Positions 53,455 through 64,000 of a DNA stretch of 64,000 bases are shown piece by piece. Location: contig NC_079205.1 of the NCBI RefSeq assembly GCF_026745355.1, positions 60,440,593-60,504,592 on the forward strand. The letters run 5' to 3'. How positions within the stretch are numbered: the first letter of the stretch is position 1; each line of letters opens with the position of its first letter. The translations under genes and the position numbers were made by a program. The notes below the pieces were generated by a model that was not told where the DNA came from, did no database searches, and saw only the letters and a list, made by a program, of their open reading frames with translations. Origin of the DNA: Beta vulgaris subsp. vulgaris (lineage: Eukaryota > Streptophyta > Magnoliopsida > Caryophyllales > Amaranthaceae).

Positions 53455-54900
53455 ATGGAGGATTCAAAGATTAGAATTGAGAAGTTTGATGGGACAGATT
53501 TTGGATATTGGAAGATGCAGATAGAAGACATCTTATATCAGAAAAATCTGTATCAACCTTTGACTGATAAGCCTGCTGACATGGAAGAGGCTTAAATGGA
53601 AGGTACTGGATAGGCAGGCACTAGCGGTGGTGAGATTGACATTGGCTCGGACTGTGGCTTTCAATGTCAAGGACATCAAAACAACGGCTGGACTGATCAA
53701 AGCTCTGTCAGATATGTATGAGAAGCCCTCGGCTATGAATAAGGTATATCTGATGCGCCGTTTATTTGATTTAGAGATGAATAATGGTAGTTCTGCTGCT
53801 GAACATATTAATGAATTTAATTCTATAATAAGTCAGTTATCGTCTGTTAATATTGCTTTTGAGGATGAAGTGAAAGCTTTAATTTTGTTGTCCTCTTTAC
53901 CTACTGCTTGGGAAACTGTTGTTACTGCCAATGTTATCAGGATCGGGATCCTACTTTGGATCGTAGAGGTTGGTAGAATCGAATCGGTGGGATCGGATCG
54001 TAGGATCGTAAGATCCTACAATTCGGTGAAATAAAGATAATTATACCAAAATATGGTGAGAACCTCATGTTAAAAATTTATACATATTAATAATGAATTT
54101 TTTAATTAGCAAATGATGATAGTTTTTCAATACTATAAGATTGAAGTAACATGCGACCAAAATCTAATAGGAGAAATATAATATGTGAAATTAGTTTATG
54201 GTTTTTATACGGTAGGATCGGATCGTAGAATCGTAGGATCGTAGAATCGTGTTAAGATCCTACCATGTGATTTTTTGTGGTTGGGCAGGATCGAAAGATC
54301 CTACAAGATTAAGATCCTACGTATCCAGGATCGTACAATCGTAGAATCGTAAGATTCGAATCGGGATTTTAATAACAATGGTTAGTGCTGTGAGTAATTC
54401 CTCTGGTAAAGAGAAATTGGTTTATGATGTTGTCCGTGATCTTATTTTGAGTGAGAGCATTCGAAGGAAAAAGAGTGGAGAATCATCTGGAGCTTACAGT
54501 GCAGAGGGTAGAGGGAGGGGAAAACAAAGGGAAAAGGAAGAGTTCACAAGGGAGATCAAAATCAAGGGGGCGAAGTAAGTCTAAGGGCAGAACAAATTTT
54601 ACCTGTTGGAATTGTGGTGAGAAGGGTCATCCAAAGAGGGATTGTCCACATCCCAAGAAGAAGGGTGGAAAATCTGATCATAATGAGAAACAGGAGGATA
54701 GTGATAACTCATCGATATTTTCTGCATCGAATGAGATTGAGGATGCTCTGGTTTTGAGTGTTGATAGTTCTATAGAGTCGTGGATCCTAGATTCGGGGGC
54801 ATCATTTCATTCTTCACCTATGAAGGAGCTATTTCGAGACTTCAAGGCAAAGAAGTTAGGAAAGGTCCATCTTGCTGATGATAAGACCTTGGATATAATG
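53455..54900 (+). pseudogene. copia gag-protease region, broken
   Basis: ATG 53455 opens a UBN2/gag-type frame ('KFDGTDFGYWKMQIEDIL') that ends at a stop caused by a 1-nt change near 53592. The gag frame resumes to about 53936, is interrupted by the insertion 53937-54375, and continues. A further shift near 54520 leads to the CCHC zinc knuckle ('CWNCGEKGHPKRDC', 54604-54645) and the aspartic protease 'DSGA' near 54791. Another shift near 54900 ends this frame. Capsid-like packaging and polyprotein cleavage would be its normal roles. Confidence 0.88.
53937..54375. mobile_element. 439-bp insertion in gag with GATC-rich repeats
   Basis: Bounded by near-identical direct repeats 'caatgtta' (53929-53936) and 'caatggtta' (54376-54384). 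Both ends are made of alternating 'ggatcgtaggatcgta' and 'aagatcctac' motifs in inverted orientation. It is non-coding and disrupts gag. Confidence 0.75.
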
Positions 54901-55019
54901 GGGAAGGAGATGTGATTGTCAGGACTACGAATGGAGGAACTTTAAAACTGCATGATGTTAGGTACATTCCAGGCCTAGCAAAGAATCTGATTTCTGTGAG
55001 TCAACTGGACTCAAGTTGG

Positions 55020-56057
55020 CTACAAAACTGTGTTCTGTGAGGGAAAGTGGAAGATTTCCAAAGGTTCCATGATTTTGGCTAGAGGTACTAAGATGGGAAC
55101 CTTATACACTATTGCAGGGTGTACAGACATGATTGGTGCAGCTACGGTAGATGAGACTAAGTTATGGCATACTAGACTTGGTCATATGGGTGAGAAGGGG
55201 ATGAAGATTTTAGCTTCAAGTGGCAAGTTGTCAGGGTTGAAATCAGTTGACATGGAATTTTGTGAGAGTTGTGTTTATGGCAAGCAGAAAAAGGTGACTT
55301 TCACAAAAGCCAAGAAGGAGTTGAAAACTGAGAAGCTAGAATTGGTGCACACTGACTTGTGGGGTCCTTCACCAGTCAGATCCCTTGGAGGCTCACGGTA
55401 TTTTGTTACTTTCATTGATGACTACAGCAGGAAAGTGTGGTCTACTTCATGAAGAAGAAATCTGAACTTCATGAAACTTTCAAGAAGTGGAAAGCTGGGG
55501 TCGAAAATCAGACTGGTAGGAAGATTAAGTGCATTAAGTCTGATAATGGAGGTGAGTATGAGTTGACAGAGTACACAAAACTCTGTAAGGAGAACGGCAT
55601 AATTCTGAAGAGGACTGTTCCAGGGAAACCTCGACAGAATGGAGTTGCAGAGAGGATGAACAGGACATTGACTGAGAGGGCTAGATGTATGAGGTTGCAT
55701 GCAGGGCTACCTAAGACTTTCTGGGCAGATTCAGTTAGCACAGCAGCTTATTTGATCAACAGAGGACCATCTGTACCTTTGGAGTTCAAATTGCCAGAAG
55801 AGGTTTGGAGTGGAAAGGAGGTAAATCTTACTTTTCTTAAACTATTTGGTTGTGTTGCATATGTTCAATCTGAGAAACGTGACAAGTTAGACCCAAAAGC
55901 CGTTAAATGTTATTTTATTGGGTATGGTTCTGAGAAGTATGGATATCGATGTTGGGAACCAAAAGGTAGGAAGATTTTGAGACACTGTGATGTCACATTT
56001 GATGAGACTAAACTGTATAAGGATGTATTTGGTGACAATCTGAGATTACTGAAGTAG
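55020..56057 (+). pseudogene. copia integrase region, frameshifted
   Basis: A frame starting near 55030 carries the GAG-pre-integrase zinc motif ('LWHTRLGHMGEKG', later 'CESC') and the first integrase aspartate ('VHTDLWGPS'). It shifts near 55440. The next frame (to 56057) has 'SDNGGEY' with the catalytic Asp and the downstream Glu, 'NGVAERMNRTL', and the 'YFIGYG..GYR' carboxy region. The catalytic triad is present but split over two frames. Confidence 0.88.
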
Positions 56058-56275
56058 TGGGAGTTCAGGAGAAAGAGTTGTGGAGATAGGTGGCATTGAT
56101 GTTAGGGATGTTATGTTCCAGAATTGGGTGAGCAACATAGAGATAAGTTCACACTCCTGCAGGGTCTGATTCTGAGGAGTCAGATATCTCACAGCCTGGA
56201 AATTCAGAGGATACAATTGTCATACAACCAAGAGGCTCCAGTTCTAGTACAGGAAGAATTGTCTCTCAAGTTGAC

Positions 56276-57895
56276 TTGAGAAAATCCGCAAGGGTGTCCA
56301 AAACACCTGTTCGATATTCACCTTCTATGTATTATTTGTTACTAACTGATGCAGGTGAACCAGAATCATACAAGGAAGCAATAAATTCGACAGATTCATC
56401 TAAGTGGGAGTTAGCCATGAAAGATGAGATGAAATCCCTGGAAAAGAATCAGACATGGGAGTTGTCTGCATTACCTAAAGGTATGAGAGCACTTAGCAAC
56501 AAGTGGATCTTCAGACTGAAGAAAGAGCCTGATGGAAGTGTCAGGTATAAGGAGATAGTAGTAAAGGGGTTCCTACAAAAGGAGGGTATAGATTATAATG
56601 AAATATTTGCTCATGTTGTGAAGTTAACTACTATTCGTATCTTGTTGGCTATTGTTGCTGCTGAAAATTTGTTCTTAGAACAGATGGATGTTAAGACTGC
56701 GTTTCTACATGGAGATCTGGAGGAGGAGATTTACATGAAGCAACCAGATGGTTTTCAAGTTCAAGGAAAGGAGAACTTGGTGTGCAAGCTCAAGAGGAGC
56801 TTATATGGACTGAAGCAGGCTCCTAGGCAGTGGTACATAAAGTTTGACACATTCATGTGTAGCAGTGGGTTCAAGAGAGCTGATAGTGATCATTGTTGTT
56901 ACTTTCAGAGGTATGAAAATGACTATGTTTATTTACTTCTGTATGTTGATGATATGCTGATTGCTGGTACTAGTATGGATGTGATAAATGGAGTGAAAGG
57001 AAAGCTGTCACAAGTATTTGAGATGAAGGACTTAGGTGAATCTACACAAATCTTAGGCATGAAGATTTTCAGGGACAAGTCTACTGGTATGTTGAAGTTG
57101 TCTCAGGAGGATTATATTCTTAAGGTGCTGAAGAGGTTTAATGTAGGTGATGCTAAACCAAGAAATTCACCACTTCCTAGTGATCTCAATTGACAAGGGA
57201 GCATTCACCAACTACAGAAGCAGAAAAGGAGCGGATGGCCACTGTTCCCTATGCTTCAGCTGTTGGAGCTTGATGTATGCCATGGTGTGCACACGACCTG
57301 ACATTGCTTTTGCAGTGGGAGTTGTTAGTAGGTTTGTTTCAAATCCAGGTGAAAACATTGGGAGGCTGTAAAGTGGTTACTAAGGTATTTGAAGGTACTT
57401 CAAGTATGGGGCTTTGTTTCTGGCAGAAGGAGTAAAGCTAGAGGGTTATGTTGATGCTGATCTCAGTGGAGATATCGATACAAGCAAAAGCACTTCAGGA
57501 TATGTCTCTACTGTGGGGGTACTGCAGTGAGTTGGATGTCTAAGTTACAGAAGTGTATCTCTTTGTCTACTACAGAGTCTGAGTATGTGGCTATGTCGGA
57601 GGCAGGTAAGGAGATGGTATGGTTGATTGGTTTTCTTGAGGAGATGGGCATTAAACAGGAAAAGGTGATACTTTATAGTGATAGTCAAAGTGCAGTGCAT
57701 TTGGCTAAGAATCCCATGTATCATTGTAGGACTAAACACATTCGTAGGCGTTTTCACTATATCAGGAGTTTAGTGGAGGAGAATGAGTTGAGTCTGGAGA
57801 AAGTGTTGGGTGCTAAGAATCCAGCAGATATGCTCACTAAGAGTGTGAGTTGTGATAAACTAAGGTTGTGCAGGACCTTAGTTGGTCTTCGTTGA
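56276..57895 (+). pseudogene. copia reverse transcriptase and RNase H, frameshifted
   Basis: 56276-57193 is a long open RT segment: 'WELAMKDEMKSL', 'MDVKTAFLHGDLEEEIYM', the 'YGLKQAPRQWY' block, and the active-site 'YVDD' at 56942. Stops and shifts follow near 57193, 57270 and 57370. RNase H is open again at 57527-57895 ('STTESEYVAMSEAGKE', 'SDSQSAVHLAKNP', 'KHIRRRFHYIR', 'NPADMLTKS'). Confidence 0.9.
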
Positions 57896-57992
57896 TTGAT
57901 GGCGAAGATGGTGGACTAGGAGTTGAGTTGAATGAGAAGATGATGAAGGTATGGAAATTTTCTTCACTTACACCTATCTCCAAGTGGGAGAT

Positions 57993-58600
57993 TGTTGGGT
58001 ATATGGGTTCATATGAGGCTCAATGGGGTGTATGGGGTGTGGAGAAAGGTTGCGTAGAAGGAAAACGAAGAAGGAATTGAAATCGGGGCTCGGCACGAGT
58101 GGTGCGCCCGCACAAGTTGGTGGTGCGCCCGCACAAGTCCAGGTGCGCCCGCACAGGACTGGTGTGCGCCCGCACTTCAGAATCGTCGAACTCCTGCAGT
58201 TGAGGCAGAAGGCTTCTGTCCGCCCGCACCAAAGTGAAGTGCGCCCGCACATCGGGCTGGTGCGCCCGCACCAATAGTAGGTGCGCCCGCGCCTATCGGG
58301 CAAAACGCGGTTTTTCCGTTTTTCGATTAATGAGGGTATAAATAGGTGCCCTAATTGCGATTAATGTAATTCTTCATCTTTAACACATATTTTGAGAGAG
58401 AGAAAGCTTTAGAGAGAGCTCTTGAGTGCTTTTGTAATCTCTATCAAAACATTCATTGATTCCTAGTGCAGATTCGTGGTTTTTCTCCCAGTTCTTGGGT
58501 TTCCACGTAAAAAGTTTCTGGTGTGATTTTCCTGCTTTCTTATTTGATATTCTATATTTGTTTGCTATTATTCTACGATTGATAGTCAATAGAACTTACA
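57993..58600 (+). repeat. 3' LTR of copia element
   Basis: 608 bp, collinear with the 5' LTR at about 99.3% by direct reading, without indels. Preceded by the purine tract at 57982-57992 and followed by the target duplication 'acacc'. Confidence 0.95.
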
Positions 58601-58605
58601 ACACC

Positions 58606-60352
58606 TACATAACCACTAATGAGATCAGATTACAGCTCTATAAATCATTAGTGACTTAAAAATGTATGTAACCCTTCTCCATAAAAGGAGATGAGTCATC
58701 TTCTCCAACTAAGAAATTTTTCTTTAGAGCTAATAAAACTTTTGCAGTGACTATAAACTCGAGGTAGCTGCAATCAGTGTTACTCCGACACCTTCATTTG
58801 CCTCAAAAACAGGGTGTCTTTATCGTGTCCCATACAACACTTTACTTGGATACTTCATTTTAAACTTAAATCTTGACTTTTTTTCTACAAAATAGCCAAG
58901 TCGGACACTTGGACGCCCATATCCGAGTAGACGCTCATGCAATCCCGCACCAAAATGGAAAACGAAAACATATTGTTCTTTGTCCTTTCTGGGTGACTTC
59001 CTTTGCTTCCTTACCATCTTCTTGTTCTTTATGGATGATTGCTTCCATATCTATACCCTTCCTCCGTTCTTTATTAATCACTACATACCCCTTCGCAGAA
59101 AAGTGAACGAAAACATAGTGCCTGTGAAGACAAAAATTGGCTAGTTTATTGTAAATTAGACAATTGCAGATGTTAACGTACTAAAGATCAAAGCTCTACT
59201 CCATAACTAACAACATAAAGTATTAGATATGACATGGAGAGTAACTAATTCGGTAGTTCTGACGGTTATAACTTATAACAAGCGATTTGGGGAAGAAGCT
59301 TGGGGAAAATAAGAGGTTTTTGAATTGAGGATAAGAAATAGAGTGTTTTAGTTCATCTATTCTTTTAGACATTCTAACAAACATGTAGTAGGCATGAAAA
59401 AAATTAGGTGCAGATAATTCCTTACTCCATTTTTACTCTTGGTCAAAATTTGTAGAGATGAAGGAATTCAGTTACAAAGTTAAGTTTTTTTTGGGGCAAA
59501 AAAGAAAAGTTTGGTGGGGCGAGTGACGAGTGACGAGTGACGAGTGACGAGTGATGAGTGATGAGTGATGAGTGATGAGGGATTGAGGGGTGCGAATCGT
59601 ATTTTATAGATGCAAAATGGGCCTGGTTGTTTTAGGGCTTATATTAATCCCTAATCACCTCCGTTATCCTTATAATCTAGAATTTGTCGGGTAAGAAATC
59701 GCCTACTTTTAAATTAAAATTAAGCAATAGTAAGTCCAATATTAAAAAAAGAATTAGTCCAATAGTGATTAGGTTAATTTTTTTCGGTGACTAGGTTTTA
59801 ATTATATATTAAAATTAAATTGTCTCTTTTAATCATTTTTGTTTAATCTAATATCCCTAATAAAGAGGGGTTTTAGCTAAGATGTACTCACTTCTCTCGC
59901 CTCTCTTATCTACTCATTTCTCTATTGACTCATTCATTATCAACCTGTTATTGATCTGCAATTTGTAAAGTTTGACTCAATTATTATAGTTATTAATAAG
60001 GTGATGTATTAAAATACTTATAGTTCAATCCATGAAACTAATTCATTATGCAACTTACCCAACAATCAAGTATAAGAAGCATTTTAGTCATACGGTGAAA
60101 TTTTCTGAAAAATATAAACATTTTATAACATTATTATTTGTAAACGTATAGCACAATTGATGAGTCGAGTTTATATACACTTAATTGCTAACTCGATGCA
60201 ATATTCACCAAGTTAATGTTGAAAGAAGCTTTGTGTATATAATTTCACTTAACAACCCAGCTTCCTTATATAATAGAGATATTGACATTCCATCACCAAA
60301 TAGCCAAATAGCAGGAATATATAAGAATATAACATGAGCATACTTCAATAGT
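58606..60352. other. Spacer between copia element and ZRK-like 5
   Basis: No gene. 58780-58940 has 'gtcggacacttgga' words related to the dispersed element at 971-1162. 59690-59835 has fragments of the 'ttagtgac/agaccgtct' repeat. The missing ZRK-like 4 N-lobe was looked for here and not seen. Confidence 0.45.
59521..59576. repeat. 7-bp minisatellite, 8 copies
   Basis: Four copies of 'gagtgac' followed by four of 'gagtgat', perfectly phased. The block boundary is a single C-to-T change propagated by local expansion. Confidence 0.95.
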
Positions 60353-61429
60353 TCATTTATTGATTCGACCTTGTATTAACCAAAGCTCTTTAACAACTTC
60401 AATCATAGTCGGTCTCTCGTCCCCTTTCTTGGCCACACACGAACATGCAAGTTTTGCAACCCTTTGAATCTCACCTCTATTTGTTTGTCCCAAAACTTCA
60501 CTATCAATCATCTCCATCATCATGCAATTTTTCACCAAACCTGTTACAAATTCCTCAACCAAATCTTCTCCACTTCTAGCCATCGTAAGAGGGTGTCTTC
60601 TTGTCAATAACTCCAACATCAAAACTCCGAAGCTATATACATCACACTTCTCTGTTACCTCTTGAGTTTCGATATATTCAGGACAAATGTACCCTGGAGT
60701 TCCTTCCACAGGTCGTCTTTGAGGCTTTTCTCCAGGAGTAACAGACACCGAAAGCCCAAAATTCGCGAATTTGGCATGAAATAAATCATCTAATAGTATC
60801 ATAGACGAGTTAATACCTCTATGCACCACTGGCTTTGACAAGGCATTATGCATATAAGATAGTGCATATGCTACCCCTGTTGCAACTTTCAAACGATCAG
60901 CCCATTTTATTATTGTTACACGCTTATTAGACGCAATTGCAATAACATCATTAGCATGTAAATGTTGAAAGAGGCTTCCATTTGGTAAGAATTCATGCAC
61001 TAGTATTGGTGTCGCGGTTTCGAGACAACAACCATAGAATTTGACCATGTTGCCATGATTCATCACCATTGCCATTGCAGCTTCAGTTAAGTAGCGATCA
61101 ACTAATTTGGGATTATAATCTGGATGAATTGGAGCTCCAATGGAAACAATTCGATCTTCGAGTATGGTTTTATAGACATTTCTATGAGCAATAGTGATGC
61201 TACGTCCAATAATAAGATCAGGGTCGTAATTGTTAGTTGCCTTCTCAATATCCTCCTTGGAGAAAATCTTTAGCTGCCTTGCTCCTATACATTGACCTTC
61301 ACTTATAGCAATTTGTTTTTCTAGCAAAATTCCTCCATTTCTAATGAAATATTCCTCTTTGGCTTCAAACTTTGGATTTCTCTTGTTCTTCATTATCTTC
61401 TTTGTGCTTCTTGTTTGAGCTTGACCCAT
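60353..61429 (-). CDS. ZRK-like pseudokinase 5
   Basis: Intronless, 358 residues. Begins M-G-Q-A-Q-T (myristoylation consensus) then '[13 protein letters not shown]'. The glycine loop is expanded and degenerate ('[14 protein letters not shown]'), the ATP lysine is Gly (G98), the catalytic loop is HRG (203-205) and DFG is NFG (223-225). The activation segment has '[10 protein letters not shown]' with Cys in place of Asp. A small insertion ('[15 protein letters not shown]', about 159-173) precedes 'IKWADRL', longer than in its paralogues. The rest follows the group ('[15 protein letters not shown]', 'FYGCCLE', '[17 protein letters not shown]'). Same pattern of dead residues as ZRK-like 1 at the other end of the cluster. 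Role by family: non-catalytic immune adaptor or decoy. Confidence 0.82.
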   Translation of the reverse strand: MGQAQTRSTKKIMKNKRNPKFEAKEEYFIRNGGILLEKQIAISEGQCIGARQLKIFSKEDIEKATNNYDPDLIIGRSITIAHRNVYKTILEDRIVSIGAPIHPDYNPKLVDRYLTEAAMAMVMNHGNMVKFYGCCLETATPILVHEFLPNGSLFQHLHANDVIAIASNKRVTIIKWADRLKVATGVAYALSYMHNALSKPVVHRGINSSMILLDDLFHAKFANFGLSVSVTPGEKPQRRPVEGTPGYICPEYIETQEVTEKCDVYSFGVLMLELLTRRHPLTMARSGEDLVEEFVTGLVKNCMMMEMIDSEVLGQTNRGEIQRVAKLACSCVAKKGDERPTMIEVVKELWLIQGRINK

Positions 61430-62091
61430 CTATACTATTATAAGATAGTTAAAGGTATTACTGATTAATAAAGTTGCACGTTGATAAACGTAACAGTTAC
61501 ACATTATAAGATTTTAAGGCTTTTCTTTAATGTACATGAGGCTTCGCACGTTGTTCAATTCAACTTAAGTACGTCGTAAATTATATTATTTTAATTCATA
61601 TGAATTTATTAGAATTTATCTTAACTTGTTTCATCATAACACATTTTGTCAAATCCTATTTTGTCTTAAAAAAGAACTTATATTGTCTACTATTCTCTTA
61701 TTTGTATATTAAGATTTTCTGAATAAAAAAAATTATTTTATGTGAAAAACTTTTATTTTGTCTACATATGTACGCTTATGAAGTTAATTACATTTTCTGA
61801 ACTTATTTTGTTTTAATAAGTCAAAATAATTTGAAGTGAAGACAAACTAATTCTACCAGTATAATGTATGGCATTTCCTCAATTTTTTTTGGTTCTTCCT
61901 ATTTGATTATTTTTGTGAGGAAAAAGTAAGAAGAACAATGTGAAATGATGGAGTAGAACCTCATATTATTACCAGAATACTCACAAGTACGTACGTACAT
62001 GCTTTCATATTACTACCTAGAACAAACAAAGCCAAAACTTTTGTATATAATATGAAACATAAAAATATGAAATAGCTCATACTTCCTTCAT
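61430..62091. other. Upstream region of ZRK-like 5
   Basis: AT-rich, no gene. No clear promoter element beyond scattered TATA-like runs. Confidence 0.4.
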
Positions 62092-62336
62092 TTCGAATTA
62101 CTCGCTACACTTTGAAAATTCTACTATTTATCAATAGAGTTTGACCATGCATTATTTACTATTAGATAAAATTGAATGTTATGATGTAATATGCTATTGG
62201 ATTCGTCTCAGTGTATATTTTTAGAAAATCAAATTTTATACTTTACGCTAATACATAATTAAAGATATTAATAATCAAAATAGTGCATCAGCAAGCGTGA
62301 AAATCAGAGCGTAACAAATAATTTGAAATGAAAAAG
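62092..62336. mobile_element. Stowaway-type MITE
   Basis: 245 bp, imperfect inverted ends 'CTTCCTTCATTTCGAATTA' / 'AATTTGAAATGAAAAAG', flanked by TA (62090-62091 and 62337-62338). Older than the perfect-armed copies. Confidence 0.65.
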
Positions 62337-62399
62337 TAATATTTTTTATTGAAAAAACATTGGTAGTATTAGTAGGCAAGATGGGTACGATCTATAATT

Positions 62400-62840
62400 G
62401 TTTCAGTTGGTCTTGTAAGAGACCGTCTACTTTTAATTTAAAAGTAGGCGCGGCCCAAGCCCAATATTAAGAAGAGAATAGATCATATTTCTTAATATAG
62501 TGACTACTTTAATCTATTTAGTGACCATTTTAATCTATTTAGTGACCAGTTTAATCTATTCATTAATAACATTCTTTAATTCATTTAGTGACTGATTTAA
62601 TCCATTTAGTGACTAGCTTAATCCATTTTGTAAGACTGACGGACTAATTTTAAAAATTGTTTGTTCTAATTCAAAATTTAGAAGGGAAATAAAAGAAGGA
62701 GAAGAGAATGGACGACTAGGATGGTGCAAGATACCTAAAAATAGTGTTAGGTTAGAGAGAAATTGAATGGGCTTCTTAGGAGAACGTAGGTTTGCATTGT
62801 CTAATTTTATATTAAAATTAGACCGTCTATTATAATAATT
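62400..62840. repeat. Dispersed repeat with ~22-bp tandem array
   Basis: Starts 'cttgtaagagaccgtctact' and later has 'attagaccgtctat'. Between about 62498 and 62630 'atttagtgac..tttaatc' is repeated about six times with small variations. Pieces of the same family lie at 49770-49850 and 59690-59835. Class unknown. Confidence 0.65.
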
Positions 62841-63104
62841 TGTGTAATTGTTATGACTTATTTCCAATCTTTCCTTGTTGCACCAACCTAATTCAACATT
62901 TTTGCACAATCATATTTTCTCTCCTTTTTCATATAAAAAAGGATATATTTTCACATTCTTACTCTTCTTTGCCTTTTAGTATATATAGATATTGGGAAGA
63001 ATAATATAATATACTTTCCCCATAAATATAATTATATGCTCGGAAGACATAAGAACCAAGGAGATGAGAAAGTACAGAAAAATAAAAGGAGAGACTTGCG
63101 TGAT

Positions 63105-63906
63105 TAGGGATGACAATGGGTCTAGAATTTTACACATACTGTACTTTAAAATTAGGGTTTATGGGTCTTAATTTTTTGGATCCTATGGGTAAGGATAGAG
63201 TATGGTGCCTGGTACTATCGAGTAAGGGTAGGGTAAGGGTCCACTCCTCAAATACTTAGACCCTATCCATAGACCCACACAACTAAAATATATATTTTTA
63301 TTTTAAAAAAATTATAAAATATATATATATATAAACATATCCTTCTAGTAAAACTAAAAGCCTCCCTCACCCACGAACCCTAGCCGCAAATTACAATCAC
63401 GTCTCACCTTTCACTTTACTCTCACTCTCTCAGTCTCTCACTATCACAGTGTTACTCTCTCGCTCTACTCTCACTATCTCAGTCTCTCACTATCACAGTG
63501 TCACTCTCTCGTTCTACTCCCACTCTATTTCTCTATTACTCTCAGTCTCTCACTATTACAATGTCACTCTATTTATATTTTGATGTTTGAGACTTTTATG
63601 ATGTACAAAAACTATGTATTACTATGGAATGTGAATATGTGATATCATGTAAGCTAATTGCAAAATTAATATATAGAATTACGCTTAACGATTTTATATA
63701 CATGTGAAAATGTAATTTTTTTTGTATTGGACCCATTTTAGACCCTAGACCCTACCCATATCCTATCGAACCCTACGGGTACGGGTAAGAGTCCTAAAAA
63801 AATTTATACTATGGGTATGGGTAGGGTAAGGGTCGACATTCAATGATTAGGGTATGTGTATGGGTCTAGTCTTATCCTACCTGGACCCTACCCATTGTCA
63901 TCTCTA
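63105..63906. mobile_element. hAT-type non-autonomous element, 802 bp
   Basis: Inverted ends TAGGGATGACAATGGGT / TAGAGATGACAATGGGT and an 8-bp target duplication with two transitions ('tgcgtgat' and 'cgtgtgat'). The subterminal zones repeat 'gggtagggtaaggg' and its complement. The middle contains a ~56-bp pyrimidine-rich tandem duplication ('tctcactatcacagtgt', 63419-63545). No ORF. Confidence 0.8.
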
Positions 63907-63944
63907 CGTGTGATGAAGAGAGAGTGAGAGAACTCAATGTCAAA

Positions 63945-63990
63945 TAAAAATGACGATGATGATGATGATGATGATTGATGATTGATGATG
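63945..63990. repeat. GAT trinucleotide microsatellite
   Basis: Run of 'gatgatgat' with two 'gattgat' interruptions at the right edge of the window. Confidence 0.9.
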
Positions 63991-64000
63991 ATAATGCTGA

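Larger units (their letters stand above)
52796..58600 (+). mobile_element. Ty1/copia LTR retrotransposon, young but coding-defective
   Basis: 5.8 kb, 5-bp target duplication 'acacc' (52791-52795 and 58601-58605), two 608-bp LTRs starting TGTTGGG and ending TTACA, tRNA-Met primer-binding site, purine-rich tract 'aagtgggagat' before the 3' LTR. Gene order gag-protease-integrase-RT-RNase H identifies Ty1/copia. I count about 4 differences between LTRs. The internal region nevertheless has at least seven frameshifts or stops and a 439-bp foreign insertion in gag, so it cannot encode its own polyprotein. It inserted beside the ZRK-like 4 pseudogene. Confidence 0.95.

Overview
This is a window of plant nuclear DNA, AT-rich, with long introns, many MITEs and LTR retroelements. 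All coding evidence is eudicot. The frequent 'ctccctccgt' Stowaway-type MITEs and the 'gagaccgtct' repeat remind me of Caryophyllales genomes, but that is a tentative inference and I cannot name a species.

Layout. (1) Positions 1-16.3 kb hold two copies of a roughly 6.5-7.6 kb segmental tandem duplication. Each unit is a decayed pentatricopeptide-repeat (PPR) gene followed by a wall-associated-kinase (WAK-like) receptor gene of three exons (galacturonan-binding/EGF ectodomain, membrane segment, kinase). The first copy has a nonsense codon in exon 1 with everything downstream still open. The second has a 1-nt frameshift that trims only its tail. (2) 17.0-30.8 kb holds a WAK relic, two intact WAK-like genes (20.1-22.9 and 24.9-27.4 kb), a non-autonomous Helitron-like element built from four ~497-bp tandem repeats, and the severed 3' end of a further WAK copy. 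(3) 30.8-32.9 kb is a pile of old LTR-retroelement pieces. The last of them abuts (4) a complete seven-exon TPS-b-type terpene synthase (32.9-39.7 kb) whose introns carry at least eight MITEs or retroposed tails. (5) 40.7-61.4 kb is a minus-strand cluster of intronless ZED1-related-kinase-like (ZRK-like) pseudokinases: four intact and one truncated and frameshifted. A young Ty1/copia retrotransposon (52.8-58.6 kb, 608-bp LTRs, about 4 differences between LTRs, 5-bp target duplication) sits just upstream of the broken one. (6) The last 2.5 kb is MITE and hAT-type repeat.

How it fits together. WAK-like receptors sense cell-wall pectin fragments at the plasma membrane. In Arabidopsis, ZRK pseudokinases act as adaptors or decoys for the NLR receptor ZAR1, and TPS-b enzymes typically make defence or scent monoterpenes. 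The window therefore looks like a fast-evolving surface-sensing/immune gene cluster churned by duplication, local gene loss and transposons. The ZRK-like proteins share the juxtamembrane-to-kinase layout of the neighbouring WAK last exon, so they may descend from a WAK kinase exon that lost its ectodomain. Three of the four intact ones start with an N-myristoylation consensus plus a basic tract; the fourth has lost the glycine.

All exon borders were chosen by reading GT/AG sites and reading-frame continuity; no transcript data were available. Percentages and ages are by-eye estimates.
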